Positions 14,273 to 23,055 are shown, numbered from the stretch's first letter. The stretch is DNA of 24,299 nucleotides from CAYSLU01 sp964431965 (GCA_964431965.1 CAYSLU010000084.1:1-24299); one strand, 5' to 3'. A program made the numbers and translations. The notes: a model not told the origin generated them from the letters alone.

Positions 14273-15484
14273 TCACTTCAGATCCAAGCACGCCAGTGCG
14301 TGCTTGTTCCGCACGATCAGCTTCCCGTCCGCTACGACCGGCGCGGTCCAGCTCTGGCCGCCGAGCGGCGTCAGCCGCCCGCGCTCCACGTACTGGACCG
14401 GATTCATCTCCGCCAGCACCACCTGCCCGGCCCCGCCGTCGACGGCGATGATCATGCCGTCGACGCCCACCAGCCCGCCCTTCTCGAACCCGGCCTGCTT
14501 CCACACGGTCTTGCGCGCCTTCACGTCGATGCAGACCAGATTCCCCGGATCGCCGATGCCATAGAGGTAGCCGTCGCGGTGAACGGGCGAGTGGAAGTGC
14601 GCGACCAGATCCTTGGACTCCCACAGCGCCGCGGCGTCGCCGCCCTTCACATCGACCAGCGCACACCCGCGCCCGTAGCCGGTGGTGATGAAGACCGTGT
14701 CGCCCAGCACGATCGGCGTCGCGGCGTTCACGTCGTAGCTGGTCTTCCACGGGAAGCGCCAGAGCAGGCGCCCCTTCTCGGCGTCCACGCCCGTCAGGGC
14801 CAAGCCGTTGAACACTACGTACTGAGGCTTGCCCCCGATCGTCGCCGCCACCGGCGTGGCATAGCCGGGCTTGTCGTCGCCGCCCCCCGCCCAGATGGTC
14901 CGGCCGGTGTCCTTGTCCAAGGCGACCACCGACGCGCCGGCGCCGCCCGGGCACAGGATCAGCTTCTTCCCGTCGATGAACGGGGACATGGACAAATGCC
15001 AGCTGGGCATCTGGCCTTTGAACGACTTCATGATGTTGGTTGACCAGATCGGCTTGCCGGTCTTCTGGTCCAGGCAGTTCACCTCGCCGAGCCGGCTCAG
15101 GGTGTACACCTTGCCGGCGTCGACGGCCGGGGTCGCGCGTGCGAAGCCGTAGTTGCCCTTTGCTGAGTCGGCGTAGGAGTAGGTCCACGCGTCCGCGCCG
15201 GTCTGCAGATCGATGGCCCGGACAACGTCATCGCTGCCCTTGTGATCCACGATGAACACCCGCCCGCCCGAAACAGCGGGCCCGGCATAGCCGCCGTCGC
15301 CCATCTCCGTCTTCCAGAGCACGGCCGGGGGCTTCGCCGCCCAGTCGCGGTTGATGCCCGTCTCGGGCGAAATCCCGTCCGCGTTCGGCCCGCGGAACCG
15401 GGGCCAGTCGGACGCGGACAACGTCGCCGGAACGGCCACAGCCGCCACGGCCATCCACCGCTTCAAAGTCTGCATCGTGCTCAT
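14273..15484 (-). CDS. Exported PQQ-like beta-propeller repeat protein
   Basis: The 403-residue product has a Sec signal peptide (LKRWMAVAAVAVPATLSA, cut near residue 24) and then DWPRFRGPNADGIS, a signature start of PVC outer-membrane or periplasmic propeller proteins. Repeating blades show tryptophan-docking-like elements (GADAWTYSY, GKPIWSTNI, GRTIWAGGG, GRLLWRFPW, KTVWKQAG). No PQQ- or cytochrome-binding residue set is visible, so scaffold or binding function is more likely than dehydrogenase activity. Its ATG (15482-15484) overlaps the stop of the upstream small lipoprotein (ATGA), implying translational coupling and perhaps a shared envelope complex. SD-like AAGGA lies inside the upstream gene. 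Confidence 0.85.
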   Translation of the reverse strand: MSTMQTLKRWMAVAAVAVPATLSASDWPRFRGPNADGISPETGINRDWAAKPPAVLWKTEMGDGGYAGPAVSGGRVFIVDHKGSDDVVRAIDLQTGADAWTYSYADSAKGNYGFARATPAVDAGKVYTLSRLGEVNCLDQKTGKPIWSTNIMKSFKGQMPSWHLSMSPFIDGKKLILCPGGAGASVVALDKDTGRTIWAGGGDDKPGYATPVAATIGGKPQYVVFNGLALTGVDAEKGRLLWRFPWKTSYDVNAATPIVLGDTVFITTGYGRGCALVDVKGGDAAALWESKDLVAHFHSPVHRDGYLYGIGDPGNLVCIDVKARKTVWKQAGFEKGGLVGVDGMIIAVDGGAGQVVLAEMNPVQYVERGRLTPLGGQSWTAPVVADGKLIVRNKHALACLDLK

Positions 15485-15729
15485 TTGTCCTTCATGGCCT
15501 CCCCGATGTCCTGCTCCCGCGCGGCGTCGATCTTCTGGATCTTCGCCTTGGCCCGCTGCCCCGCCTCCACCGCGATCTTGCCCGTGAACCCATCGACCGC
15601 CAGCGCCGCGCTCGACCGCTCCGCCGGCGGATTCGTGGCCGCGCCCGCGGCCCCGCCCGGCGCGCCCCGATCACGGCACCCGCACGCCACCAGCACCGAC
15701 GCCACGCAGGCTGCTGCCAGTCGATTCAC
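15481..15729 (-). CDS. Small predicted lipoprotein of unknown function
   Basis: The product has 82 residues starting at a GTG (15729) that follows AGGAGG by 5 nt; this ribosome-binding site decides the start over longer in-frame readings. The sequence NRLAAACVASVLVAC ends in a lipobox with Cys17 as the likely acylated residue. A low-complexity Ala/Gly/Pro linker follows, then a charged helical tail (KIAVEAGQRAKAKIQKIDAA) ending EAMKDK. No known domain is recognised. Its stop overlaps the PQQ-like gene start, so the two are probably made together and may interact in the envelope. It begins 26 bp after the hexapeptide protein gene. Confidence 0.65.
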   Translation of the reverse strand: MNRLAAACVASVLVACGCRDRGAPGGAAGAATNPPAERSSAALAVDGFTGKIAVEAGQRAKAKIQKIDAAREQDIGEAMKDK

Positions 15730-15755
15730 GACACCCTCCTGCTGAGTCCGTCCGC

Positions 15756-16673
15756 CTACGGCTGAACGAGATCCTTCTGCACGATCGCGCCCGGCCGGGT
15801 CCACACGCCCGGCCAGAGCTTCCGCCCCGGATAGATGCTGGTGTGAATGCCGGTGTGCACGCCGTCGCCGATGATCGCGCCAAACTTGAGTCGACCGGTA
15901 TCCACGAGCTCGCCCGACACCATCGACCGATGCGTCCGGCCGTCATGCCGGTAGTTGGACGTGATCGTCCCGGCCCCGAAATTCGTCCCCTCGCCAACGA
16001 TCGAATCCCCGCAGTAGCTGAGGTGCCCCAGCCCGACGCCGGCCATGACGATGGAGTTCTTGATCTCCACGGCCTGTCCGATGTGACAGCGGTCTCCGAT
16101 GCTGGTGTTTCCCCGGATGTAGCTGTTCGGGCCGATCTTGCAGTCGCGCCCGATCACGACGTTCCCCTCGATGAAGACGCCGGGCAGGATGCGGGTGCCT
16201 TCCCCGACCCGGATGAACCCTTCGATCGTGGCGCGCGGGCTGACCTCGCCCCGCCGGTCGTCTCGCTCGATGGCCCCGACGAGCGCCTCGTTCACCCGCA
16301 GGAAATCCCACGGGTACCGGATCCGGAAGCTCCCGTGGTCGGACGGAAGCGTCACCACGTCGGGCGGGCACTCCGCGTGCTCCCCGATCCAGGCCAGCAC
16401 CGCCCCCGTCTCGTCGCACAGGCACCCGGCCTTCCGGCGAGTCATCAGCTTGAGCGCGACCGGCGAAATCCAGGCATCGCCGGCCACGAACAGGCAGGTG
16501 CCTTCTGGCGAGCGGTCGGTGACGTCGAACCCGGACCGCTCCAGCGCGTCCCGCTGGGCATCCGCGAAGGGCTGGTTCGCCACGGGGATCCGGTCCAGCG
16601 CACGGGTGCACGTCAGAGGGAAGCACGAGGCGGGGCTGCCCGCGTCGATAACGAACGCCTTCATCGGGTTCAT
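15756..16673 (-). CDS. GlmU-like hexapeptide acyltransferase with reduced nucleotidyltransferase domain
   Basis: The product has 305 residues. Residues about 146-290 form a left-handed beta-helix of hexapeptide repeats with GlmU-type features: His217 and Tyr220 in GHLSYCGDS, and GAGTITSNYRHDG (233-245), which in GlmU bind acetyl-CoA and the amino sugar. The N-terminal 145 residues keep two relics of sugar-1-phosphate nucleotidyltransferases (FPLT..RALDRIPVANQP at 18-35 and YPWDFLRVNEAL at 120-131) but lack the GxGTR loop and most of the usual 230-residue domain. I infer an acetyltransferase with an inactive or different N-terminal half. The ATG at 16673 has GGAGG 5 nt upstream. It is first in the long minus-strand gene set. 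A related acyltransferase of other specificity is possible. Confidence 0.8.
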   Translation of the reverse strand: MNPMKAFVIDAGSPASCFPLTCTRALDRIPVANQPFADAQRDALERSGFDVTDRSPEGTCLFVAGDAWISPVALKLMTRRKAGCLCDETGAVLAWIGEHAECPPDVVTLPSDHGSFRIRYPWDFLRVNEALVGAIERDDRRGEVSPRATIEGFIRVGEGTRILPGVFIEGNVVIGRDCKIGPNSYIRGNTSIGDRCHIGQAVEIKNSIVMAGVGLGHLSYCGDSIVGEGTNFGAGTITSNYRHDGRTHRSMVSGELVDTGRLKFGAIIGDGVHTGIHTSIYPGRKLWPGVWTRPGAIVQKDLVQP

Positions 16674-16704
16674 TCTGGCCTCCGCTCTCCTCCCCCGAAC
16701 ACGC

Positions 16705-16768
16705 GGCGGGCATCGTCCTTCGCCCGCCAACCGGGCCGTAGTATGCGCGAATCGCCGCGCGAACACAA
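16705..16768 (-). promoter_or_regulatory. Candidate promoter and leader hairpin of the long minus-strand operon
   Basis: On the minus strand TTGTGT (16763-16768), a 17-bp spacer and CATACT (16740-16745) form a plausible sigma70-type promoter about 67 bp before the hexapeptide gene. The leader would contain GGCGGGC/GCCCGCC (16705-16711 and 16722-16728), a 7-bp hairpin ahead of the GGAGG site. Predicted from sequence only. Confidence 0.35.
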
Positions 16769-16771
16769 CTT

Positions 16772-16801
16772 GCGGGGCCGGCCTGACGGCGACGGCCCCG
16801 C
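16772..16801. repeat. GC-rich hairpin between divergent promoters
   Basis: GCGGGGCCG (16772-16780) and CGGCCCCGC (16793-16801) are perfect 9-bp arms with a 12-nt loop, followed by the palindrome CCGGGCCCGG (16801-16810). It lies between the arsR promoter and that of the opposing operon and could insulate the two. Confidence 0.4.
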
Positions 16802-16835
16802 CGGGCCCGGGCGCACGGATCAAAAATAACCGAAT

Positions 16836-16881
16836 ATTTCACATTGACGCATTCACACATCCTGATATGTTTATGCGAAAT
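16836..16881 (+). promoter_or_regulatory. arsR-efflux operon promoter with flanking dyad operator
   Basis: TTGACG (16844-16849), a 16-bp spacer and an extended -10 of TGATATGTT (TATGTT at 16866-16871) end 8 nt before the ATG at 16880. The predicted start is therefore almost on the codon and there is no ribosome-binding site (leaderless or nearly so). ATTTCACAT (16836-16844) and ATGCGAAAT (16873-16881) form an 8/9 inverted repeat bracketing the promoter, and ACAT...ATGT lies inside. This is a reasonable ArsR binding site. The AT-rich patch contrasts with the GC-rich surroundings. Confidence 0.55.
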
Positions 16882-17200
16882 GAACACCCGCTCATGCCCG
16901 TCGCCGGCGGAAATACCGGTCGAGACGCTCCGGCTGATGGCCGATACGCTCCGGCTGATCGCCCACCCGCACCGGCTCCGCATCATCGAGATGCTCGAGG
17001 CCGCCGGGACGGCGCCCGTCCACGAGATCACGGTCCGACTCGGCCTTCCCCAGGCCGCCACCTCGCAACACCTGAACCAGATGCGCCGACGCCACCTGCT
17101 CCACGCCGAGCGGCGGGGCAAGGAAGTCTGGTACTCCATCGCCGACCCGCGCTCGCTCACCATCCTCAACTGCATCCGGAAGAAACAGGAGGTCGCATGA
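16880..17200 (+). CDS. ArsR-family transcriptional regulator
   Basis: The 106-residue winged-helix protein contains LRLIAHPHRLRIIEMLEAAG (24-43), then the helix-turn-helix HEITVRLGLPQAATSQHLNQ (48-67), and the wing AERRGKEVWYSI (76-87). ArsR proteins repress their own operon until a metal or other ligand binds. The classic ELCVCD metal motif is absent; only Cys6 and Cys98 are present, so the signal could be thiol-based or a non-metal ligand. The ATG at 16880 was chosen; an upstream TTG in frame at 16844 falls within the -35 box. The TGA overlaps the next ATG (17197-17200), so it is probably translated together with the efflux genes it likely controls. Confidence 0.87.
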   Translation: MNTRSCPSPAEIPVETLRLMADTLRLIAHPHRLRIIEMLEAAGTAPVHEITVRLGLPQAATSQHLNQMRRRHLLHAERRGKEVWYSIADPRSLTILNCIRKKQEVA

Positions 17201-18522
17201 ACCGCCGCCACGTCCGCCCGATCGCCGCGCTCGCCGCCGCCGCTCTGGTCCTCGCCGCCCGCGCGGCCGGCGCCGTCACACTCGCCGACTGCGTCCGCGA
17301 CGCGCTGGCGCATAACCCCGGGCTGGAGGCCGCCGAGGCCCGAGTCCAAGCCGCACGGGCGGCCATCCGCCAGGCGGAGTCGGCCCTCTACCCCATCGTC
17401 AGCGCCTCTTCCACGTACGGCCGGACCGACAATCCGCCCCAGGCGTTCATGATGATCCTCAACCAGCGCCGGTTCGACATGCAGACGGACTTCAACAGCC
17501 CCGGCGACACCGAGAACCTCAACATGGAACTCGGAGCCAAGTACCGGGTGCTCGACGGCGGCCAGCGCGGACTCACGCGCCGCATGGCCGGCGCCGGCGC
17601 GGAGGCCACCGCCCACGCGCGGGACGCTGCGCGCAACGACCTGCTCTACCAGGTGGCCCGCGGCTACTACGCGGTGCTCCAGGCCGCCGAGTTCGTGGCC
17701 GTCCGCGACGCCTCGATCCGCAGCCTCGACGAAAACCTCCGCGCGGCCCGCGAGCGGCTCTCGGCCGGCAGCGCGGTCAAGACCGACGTGCTGAACCTCG
17801 AGGTCGAACTCGCCCGCGCCCGCGAAGACCGCATTCGCGCCGGAAACGCCGTCCGCCTGGCGCTCGCCGCCCTGAACACGGCAATCGGCGACGACGCCGC
17901 GAGCGAAACCAACATGCCCGATGCCGCAACCGCCCCGGCCCAGCCCCCGCCCCCCGAGGACGCGTCGGCCGTCACCAACCGCCCCGAATACCGCGCGGCC
18001 GCGGCCGGCGTCCGGATCCGCGAACTCGCGTGGCGCAAGGCCGTCCGCGACTACTACCCCACCCTGAGCGCCTTCGGCTCGCTCGACTGGGACAGCGATG
18101 TCTCCTCGTCCTTCGAGGACAGCTACATGGTCGGCCTGATGGCCGAAGTGGACCTGTTCGACGGGTTCCGCCGCAAAGGAGCGGCCGCCGAGGCGCGGGC
18201 CCAGTTCGCAGCGGCCCGAGCCGAGTGGCGCCAGGCGGCCGCGAACCTGCGGTTCGACCTTCACGCGGCGCACCTCAACGCCTCCGAGGCATTCGAGCGG
18301 ATCGAAGTCGCCCGCAAGAGCGTCGAGAGCGCGGAGGAGGCGCTCCGCATCACGCGCGAGCGCTACCAGGGAGGGGCGGCGGACGTCACGGAGCTGCTGA
18401 CCGCCGAGCTTGGACTCACGGGCGTCCGCACGCGCCGCGTCGCCGCCCAGTACGACTACCTGACGGCTCTGCAGAACCTCGCCCGGGCGCGGGGCGAGCT
18501 GGCGCGGTTGGAGATCAAGTAG
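17197..18522 (+). CDS. TolC-like outer-membrane efflux protein
   Basis: The 441-residue product has a signal peptide (IAALAAAALVLAARAAGA, cut near residue 26), then LADCVRDALAHNPGLEAAEA, the typical start of the OEP family. Two halves of long heptad-rich helices follow (AREDRIRAGNAVRLALAALN; EALRITRERYQGGAADVTEL), each with the L..A..LR.A..R pattern of TolC coiled-coil barrels. The GGAGG site 5 nt upstream lies inside the arsR gene and the ATG overlaps its stop. It should form the outer-membrane exit duct for the membrane-fusion and RND proteins encoded next. The mature part is about 415 residues, within the family range. Confidence 0.92.
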   Translation: MNRRHVRPIAALAAAALVLAARAAGAVTLADCVRDALAHNPGLEAAEARVQAARAAIRQAESALYPIVSASSTYGRTDNPPQAFMMILNQRRFDMQTDFNSPGDTENLNMELGAKYRVLDGGQRGLTRRMAGAGAEATAHARDAARNDLLYQVARGYYAVLQAAEFVAVRDASIRSLDENLRAARERLSAGSAVKTDVLNLEVELARAREDRIRAGNAVRLALAALNTAIGDDAASETNMPDAATAPAQPPPPEDASAVTNRPEYRAAAAGVRIRELAWRKAVRDYYPTLSAFGSLDWDSDVSSSFEDSYMVGLMAEVDLFDGFRRKGAAAEARAQFAAARAEWRQAAANLRFDLHAAHLNASEAFERIEVARKSVESAEEALRITRERYQGGAADVTELLTAELGLTGVRTRRVAAQYDYLTALQNLARARGELARLEIK

Positions 18523-18551
18523 CAGTGACACGAAACTCAGGAGAAGCAGCC

Positions 18552-19604
18552 ATGACAGAAACCGCGGACCGCAAAGGGCGCCCGTTCGGGCGCGTCGTGA
18601 TCGGGATCGTCGTCCTCGCCGTCATCATCCTGTGGAGCGGCGGATTCCTTCAGTCCAAGACCGCGCCCGGACACGTTGAAGCCGCCCCGGGCATGGCGCT
18701 GCCCCCCGGGGCCAAGACGGCCACGGCCCGGTACGCGCCGATCGCCCCACGCATCGACATCGTCGGCACCACGGCGTCGGCGGAGAAGATCAACCTCAGC
18801 GCGCGAATCGGTGGCTACGTGCGCGAGCTGTTTGCATCGGCCGGTGACGCCGTGAAGAAGGGGCAAGTCCTCGTCACGCTGGACGACCGGGAGCTCCGGG
18901 AGCAGTTCGCCGCCGCCGAAGGCCAGCACAAGCAGGCCGAGGCGGAGTTCAACCGGACCCGCCAGCTGCTCGCCGCCAAGGCCGCGACCGAGCAGGCCAT
19001 GACCTCGGCCGAGTCGGCGCTCACGGCCGCCCGCGCCCAGCTCGAGCGGGCGCGCGTCATGCTGACCTACGCGCAGATCGCCTCGCCGATCGACGGCATC
19101 GTCACCGACCGCCGCGTGGAAGTCGGCGACCTCGCGAACCCCGGGCAGCCGCTGGTATCCGTCTACGCCCCCGAGCAGATGCAGATCGAGGTGCCCGTGC
19201 CGGTCCGCCTGGTCGAGAAGCTGCCGCTGGGGACAAACGTGGAGGTCACGCTGGACCGCCCGGCGCGCGTGTTCCACGGCCGGGTCCGCGAAATCGTAAG
19301 CGAGTTCGACCCGCTCAGCCGCACGCAGCTCGTCAAGGTGCGGATCGAAGACGCCGGCGGAGCGGTCCTGCCCGGCACATTCGGCCGGATCTGGGTCGAG
19401 GGCGTGCCGCGTCCGTCGGCCCTCGTCCCGGCCTCGGCCGTATACCGGGTCGGCCAGCTCGAGATGGTCCAGGTGGCCCGCGACGGGCGCGCCCTCCGCC
19501 GCATCGTCCGGACCGGCCCCCGGCAGGGCGACCAGGTGGAAATCCTCTCCGGGCTGAACGACGGGGAGCCGGTGCTCGTCACGCCGGTGCAGGAGGACCG
19601 CTGA
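18552..19604 (+). CDS. RND efflux membrane-fusion protein (HlyD/AcrA family)
   Basis: The 350-residue periplasmic adaptor is anchored by one N-terminal membrane segment (VVIGIVVLAVIILW, residues 15-28), with no lipobox. In order follow a lipoyl-like half (ARIGGYVRELFASAGDAVKKGQVL), an alpha-helical hairpin rich in Ala/Gln/Glu (about 112-170), the second lipoyl half (ASPIDGIVTDRRVEVGDLAN), a beta-barrel domain and a membrane-proximal domain ending LNDGEPVLVTPV. The ATG follows AGGAGA by 8 nt, 29 bp after the TolC-like gene; the RND gene begins 2 nt after its stop. It links the pump to the outer-membrane duct. Confidence 0.92.
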   Translation: MTETADRKGRPFGRVVIGIVVLAVIILWSGGFLQSKTAPGHVEAAPGMALPPGAKTATARYAPIAPRIDIVGTTASAEKINLSARIGGYVRELFASAGDAVKKGQVLVTLDDRELREQFAAAEGQHKQAEAEFNRTRQLLAAKAATEQAMTSAESALTAARAQLERARVMLTYAQIASPIDGIVTDRRVEVGDLANPGQPLVSVYAPEQMQIEVPVPVRLVEKLPLGTNVEVTLDRPARVFHGRVREIVSEFDPLSRTQLVKVRIEDAGGAVLPGTFGRIWVEGVPRPSALVPASAVYRVGQLEMVQVARDGRALRRIVRTGPRQGDQVEILSGLNDGEPVLVTPVQEDR

Positions 19605-19605
19605 C

Positions 19606-22600
19606 ATGAACGACGCCCGCCCGTCCGCTCTGTCCCGGGTGATCGACTCGTTCCTGCAGGGGAACCTGGCGATTCTGCTCATCCTCATCAGCCTGGCGGC
19701 CGGCGCCGTCGCGCTGCTCGTCACGCCCCGCGAGGAGGAGCCGCAGATCGTCGTCCCGCTGGCCGACGTCCTGGTGACCTATCCCGGCGGCAGCGCCGAG
19801 GAGGTCGAGCAGCTCGTGGCCAGCCGCCTCGAGCGGCTCCTCTACCAGATCGACGGCGTGGAGTACGTCTACTCGATGTCGCGGCCCGGAATGGCCGTGG
19901 TCACCGTCCGCTTCACGGTCGGCGAAGACCGGGAGAAGAGCCTGATCAAGCTCTACAACAAGATCTTCCAGAACGTGGACCGGGTCACGCCCGGCATCTC
20001 AGGCTGGGTCGTCAAGCCGATCGAGATCGACGACGTGCCGATCGTCAGCGTGGCGCTGTACAGCCGGGCGCTCGACACGCACGGGCTGCGCCGGGTCGCC
20101 GAGGAAGTCGTGGCCAAGATCCAGCACATCCCCGACACGGCCACGCTGTCCATCCACGGCGGCCAGCGCCGCGCCATCCAGGTCTGCATCGACACCGAGC
20201 GGCTGACCGCCTACGGGCTCTCCCCGCTGGAGATCATGGGCGCGCTCAAGGTGTCGAACGTCCAGACGCAGAACGGCGCGTTCGAGCAGGGGAACCAGAC
20301 GATTCACGTGGAGGCCGGCCCGTTCTTGAGCGACGCCCGGGAGGTTCGCAACCTCCTGGTCGGCGTGCACGGCGGGCGGCCGGTCTACCTGCGGGACGTC
20401 GCAACCGTCGAGGACGGCCCGGAGGAGATCCAGGCGTACACCCGCCTGGGATTCGGCCCGGGGGAGCGCGACCGCTCGCTCGCCGCGGCTGCGGATGGGC
20501 TTCCGGCGGTGACGATCGCCGTAGCCAAGAAGAAGGGCAGCAATGCCGTCCGCGTCGCGCGCGATGTCGAGCAGGCGATTGAGGAGCTGCGCGGCCGGAT
20601 CATCCCCGACGACGTCAGCACCCGCGTCACCCGCAACTACGGCGAGACCGCGAACGAGAAGGTGAACAACCTGGTGGAGAGCCTGCTCGAGGCCATCATC
20701 ACCGTGATCGCGCTCATCGTCTTCGTGATGAACTGGCGCGTCTCGCTGATCGTCGCCTTCGCCGTACCCCTCACGTACTCGCTCACCCTGCTGATCAACT
20801 ACCTGGCCGGCTACACGATCAACCGGGTGACGCTCTTCGCCCTGATCCTCGCCCTCGGCCTGCTCGTGGACGACCCCATCGTCGCGGTCGAGAACATCTA
20901 CCGCCACCTCAGCATGAAGCGGCTCTCGCGCCTGCAGGCGATCTCGGCGGCCATGAACGAGGTCATGCCCCCCATCGTGCTGGCGACCCTGGCCGTGATC
21001 GTCGCCTTCGTGCCCATGTTCTTCATCACCGGCATGATGGGCCCCTACATGCGGCCCATGGCCCTCAACGTTCCGCTGGCCATGCTGAGCTCGATGATCA
21101 TCTCCATCGCCGTGACCCCGTGGATGGCGCACAAGCTGCTCCGCGTCGCCCCCGGCGACGCGACGCACGCCGACGATTCGCTCGGCGGGCCGGTCTACCG
21201 CGTCTACCGCCGCATCGTGGATCCGTTCCTGCGCTCGCGGCGGAAGTCGTGGGCGCTGCTCGGCATCACCGGCCTGCTGTTCGTGGGCTCCGCCCTGCTG
21301 GCCGCCACCGGAAAAGTGCCGCTGAAGATGCTGCCGTTCGACAACAAGAACGAGTTCCAGCTCGTCGTCGACATGCCGGAGTCCTCCACGCTCGAGCAGA
21401 CGGACGCGGTCGTGCGCGACCTGGAGCAGTTCCTCCGGACCGTGCCCGAGGTGGTCGACTTCACGTCGGCGGTCGGCATCAGCTCGCCCATGGACTTCAA
21501 CGGCCTGGTGCGCCATTACTACCTCCGCCAGGGGCCGCACGTCGCCGACATCCGGGTCAACCTGCTGCCGCGCAAGGAGCGCCAGATGGACAGCCATGCG
21601 CTCGGCCTGCGCCTCCGGGCCGACCTGGGGCGGATCGCCGACCGCTGGGGCGCCGGCATCAAGGTGGTCGAAGTCCCGCCGGGGCCGCCGGTGCTGGCCA
21701 CGCTCGTGGCCGAGGTGTACGGCCAGCCGCACCACCGGTACGAGGACCTGATCGCCGCCGCCGGCACGGTCCGCGCCCGGATGGCGTCCGAGCAAGGCGT
21801 GGTGGACCTCGACGACACCGTCGAGGCGAACCAGCGCAAGCTGTTCTTTCGGGTCGACCGGGAGAAGGCCGGCCTGAACGGGATCTCAACCGAAGACGTG
21901 GCGCAGACGCTCGCGATCGCCCTGAACGGCGTGCCCGGGGGAGTCGTCCACGTGCCCACGGAGCAGAACGAGCTGCCCATCGTGATCCGCCTGTCGCGCG
22001 AGGCCCGCTCCGACGCGGAGCGGCTCTCGACGATCATGGTCAAGGGCCGGGGCGGACAGGCCGTTCAACTCGGCGAGCTCGGCCGCTTCGAGGAGCAGGT
22101 GGAGGACAAGACGATCTTCCACAAGAACCTCGAGCGCGTGGTCTACGTAACCGCGGAGATGGCGGGCCGCGGGCCGGCCTACGCCGTGCTCGCCCTGCAG
22201 TCTCACTTCGACAAGAGCCCGCTCCCGCCGGGCATCCGCATCGACTGGCGCGGCGAAGGGGAGTGGAAGATCACCGTGGACGTGTTTCGCGACCTCGGGC
22301 TCGCGTTTTCCGCCGCCATCGTCGGCATCTACGTGCTGCTCGTCTTCGAGACCGCGTCCTACATCCTGCCCATCGTCATCATGATGTCGATCCCGCTCAC
22401 CCTCATCGGCATCATGCCGGGATTCTGGCTGCTCAACCTGCTGGTGAACCGGCCGGTCGGCGGGTTCGACAACCCGGTCTTCTTCACCGCCACGGCCATG
22501 ATCGGCATGATCGCCCTCGCCGGCATCGTCGTCCGCAACGGGATCATCCTGATCGACTTCATCCGGACGGCGCTGGCCGCGGGCCGCCCGCTGCGGGACG

Positions 22601-22812
22601 CCATCCTGGAGGCAGGCGCCGTCCGGTTCCGCCCCATCTTCCTGACCGCCGGCACGGCGCTGCTCGGAACCTGGCCGATCACGCTCGACCCCATCTTCAG
22701 CGGGCTCGCCTGGTCGATCATCTTCGGGCTGTTCGTCTCCACCGCCTTCACCCTCGTGGTGATCCCGGTGGTCTACATGCTGATCTACGGCCGGAAAGCG
22801 GCCAAGGCGTAG
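19606..22812 (+). CDS. RND-family efflux transporter permease
   Basis: The inner-membrane proton antiporter has 1068 residues, a full RND length of about 12 membrane segments. Visible are the first segment (LAILLILISLAAGAVALLV, about 20-38), large periplasmic loops (about 40-340 and 560-880) and segment clusters near 345-540 and 890-1060. The proton-relay pair Asp422-Asp423 in LGLLVDDPIVAVENIYRH matches AcrB Asp407-Asp408 and thus the HAE-type drug/lipid branch rather than the CusA/CzcA metal branch. The characteristic REEEPQIVVPLADV follows segment 1. GGAGG lies 9 nt before the ATG. The substrate is unknown. Together with the upstream genes it forms a tripartite pump under likely ArsR control. 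Confidence 0.95.
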   Translation: MNDARPSALSRVIDSFLQGNLAILLILISLAAGAVALLVTPREEEPQIVVPLADVLVTYPGGSAEEVEQLVASRLERLLYQIDGVEYVYSMSRPGMAVVTVRFTVGEDREKSLIKLYNKIFQNVDRVTPGISGWVVKPIEIDDVPIVSVALYSRALDTHGLRRVAEEVVAKIQHIPDTATLSIHGGQRRAIQVCIDTERLTAYGLSPLEIMGALKVSNVQTQNGAFEQGNQTIHVEAGPFLSDAREVRNLLVGVHGGRPVYLRDVATVEDGPEEIQAYTRLGFGPGERDRSLAAAADGLPAVTIAVAKKKGSNAVRVARDVEQAIEELRGRIIPDDVSTRVTRNYGETANEKVNNLVESLLEAIITVIALIVFVMNWRVSLIVAFAVPLTYSLTLLINYLAGYTINRVTLFALILALGLLVDDPIVAVENIYRHLSMKRLSRLQAISAAMNEVMPPIVLATLAVIVAFVPMFFITGMMGPYMRPMALNVPLAMLSSMIISIAVTPWMAHKLLRVAPGDATHADDSLGGPVYRVYRRIVDPFLRSRRKSWALLGITGLLFVGSALLAATGKVPLKMLPFDNKNEFQLVVDMPESSTLEQTDAVVRDLEQFLRTVPEVVDFTSAVGISSPMDFNGLVRHYYLRQGPHVADIRVNLLPRKERQMDSHALGLRLRADLGRIADRWGAGIKVVEVPPGPPVLATLVAEVYGQPHHRYEDLIAAAGTVRARMASEQGVVDLDDTVEANQRKLFFRVDREKAGLNGISTEDVAQTLAIALNGVPGGVVHVPTEQNELPIVIRLSREARSDAERLSTIMVKGRGGQAVQLGELGRFEEQVEDKTIFHKNLERVVYVTAEMAGRGPAYAVLALQSHFDKSPLPPGIRIDWRGEGEWKITVDVFRDLGLAFSAAIVGIYVLLVFETASYILPIVIMMSIPLTLIGIMPGFWLLNLLVNRPVGGFDNPVFFTATAMIGMIALAGIVVRNGIILIDFIRTALAAGRPLRDAILEAGAVRFRPIFLTAGTALLGTWPITLDPIFSGLAWSIIFGLFVSTAFTLVVIPVVYMLIYGRKAAKA

Positions 22813-22888
22813 CGCCGCTCAGCGAGGAGGTAGGGGACCGCTGCCGCCCGCCAAGTTCGGCCCGCCCCCACACGCCGACTCTTGCGAG

Positions 22889-23032
22889 CTAGTTTGCAGG
22901 CGTCGGTTGTGCAGGTCCCTCAATGTCACGCCCCTCAAAGAGCAGTGTCTCCAGCCGTGCGAACGGATCAACCGGCGGCCGCGTGGCGCATCCAGCAAGA
23001 ACCGATGCGGCAATGATGATCAATCTCTTCAT
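22889..23032 (-). CDS. Tiny predicted lipoprotein
   Basis: The frame encodes 47 residues: MKRLIIIAASVLAGCATRPP, then VDPFARLETLLFEGRDIEGP and a short Pro/Thr tail. The charged start, hydrophobic stretch and VLAGC lipobox (Cys15) are textbook lipoprotein signal features, so a real gene is likely despite its size. Only a weak AGG precedes the ATG at 23032. No family is recognised. It lies 81 bp downstream of hicA on the same strand; co-transcription is possible but a hairpin (about 23056-23098) lies between them. Confidence 0.55.
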   Translation of the reverse strand: MKRLIIIAASVLAGCATRPPVDPFARLETLLFEGRDIEGPAQPTPAN

Positions 23033-23055
23033 TTCGCCTGCACAACGTCACCATT

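Noticed and set aside
15943..18531. Long minus-strand open frame opposite arsR and the TolC-like gene
   Set aside because: It is antisense to two confident genes and in its 3' part runs in an alternative frame of the hexapeptide protein gene; no domain is recognisable.
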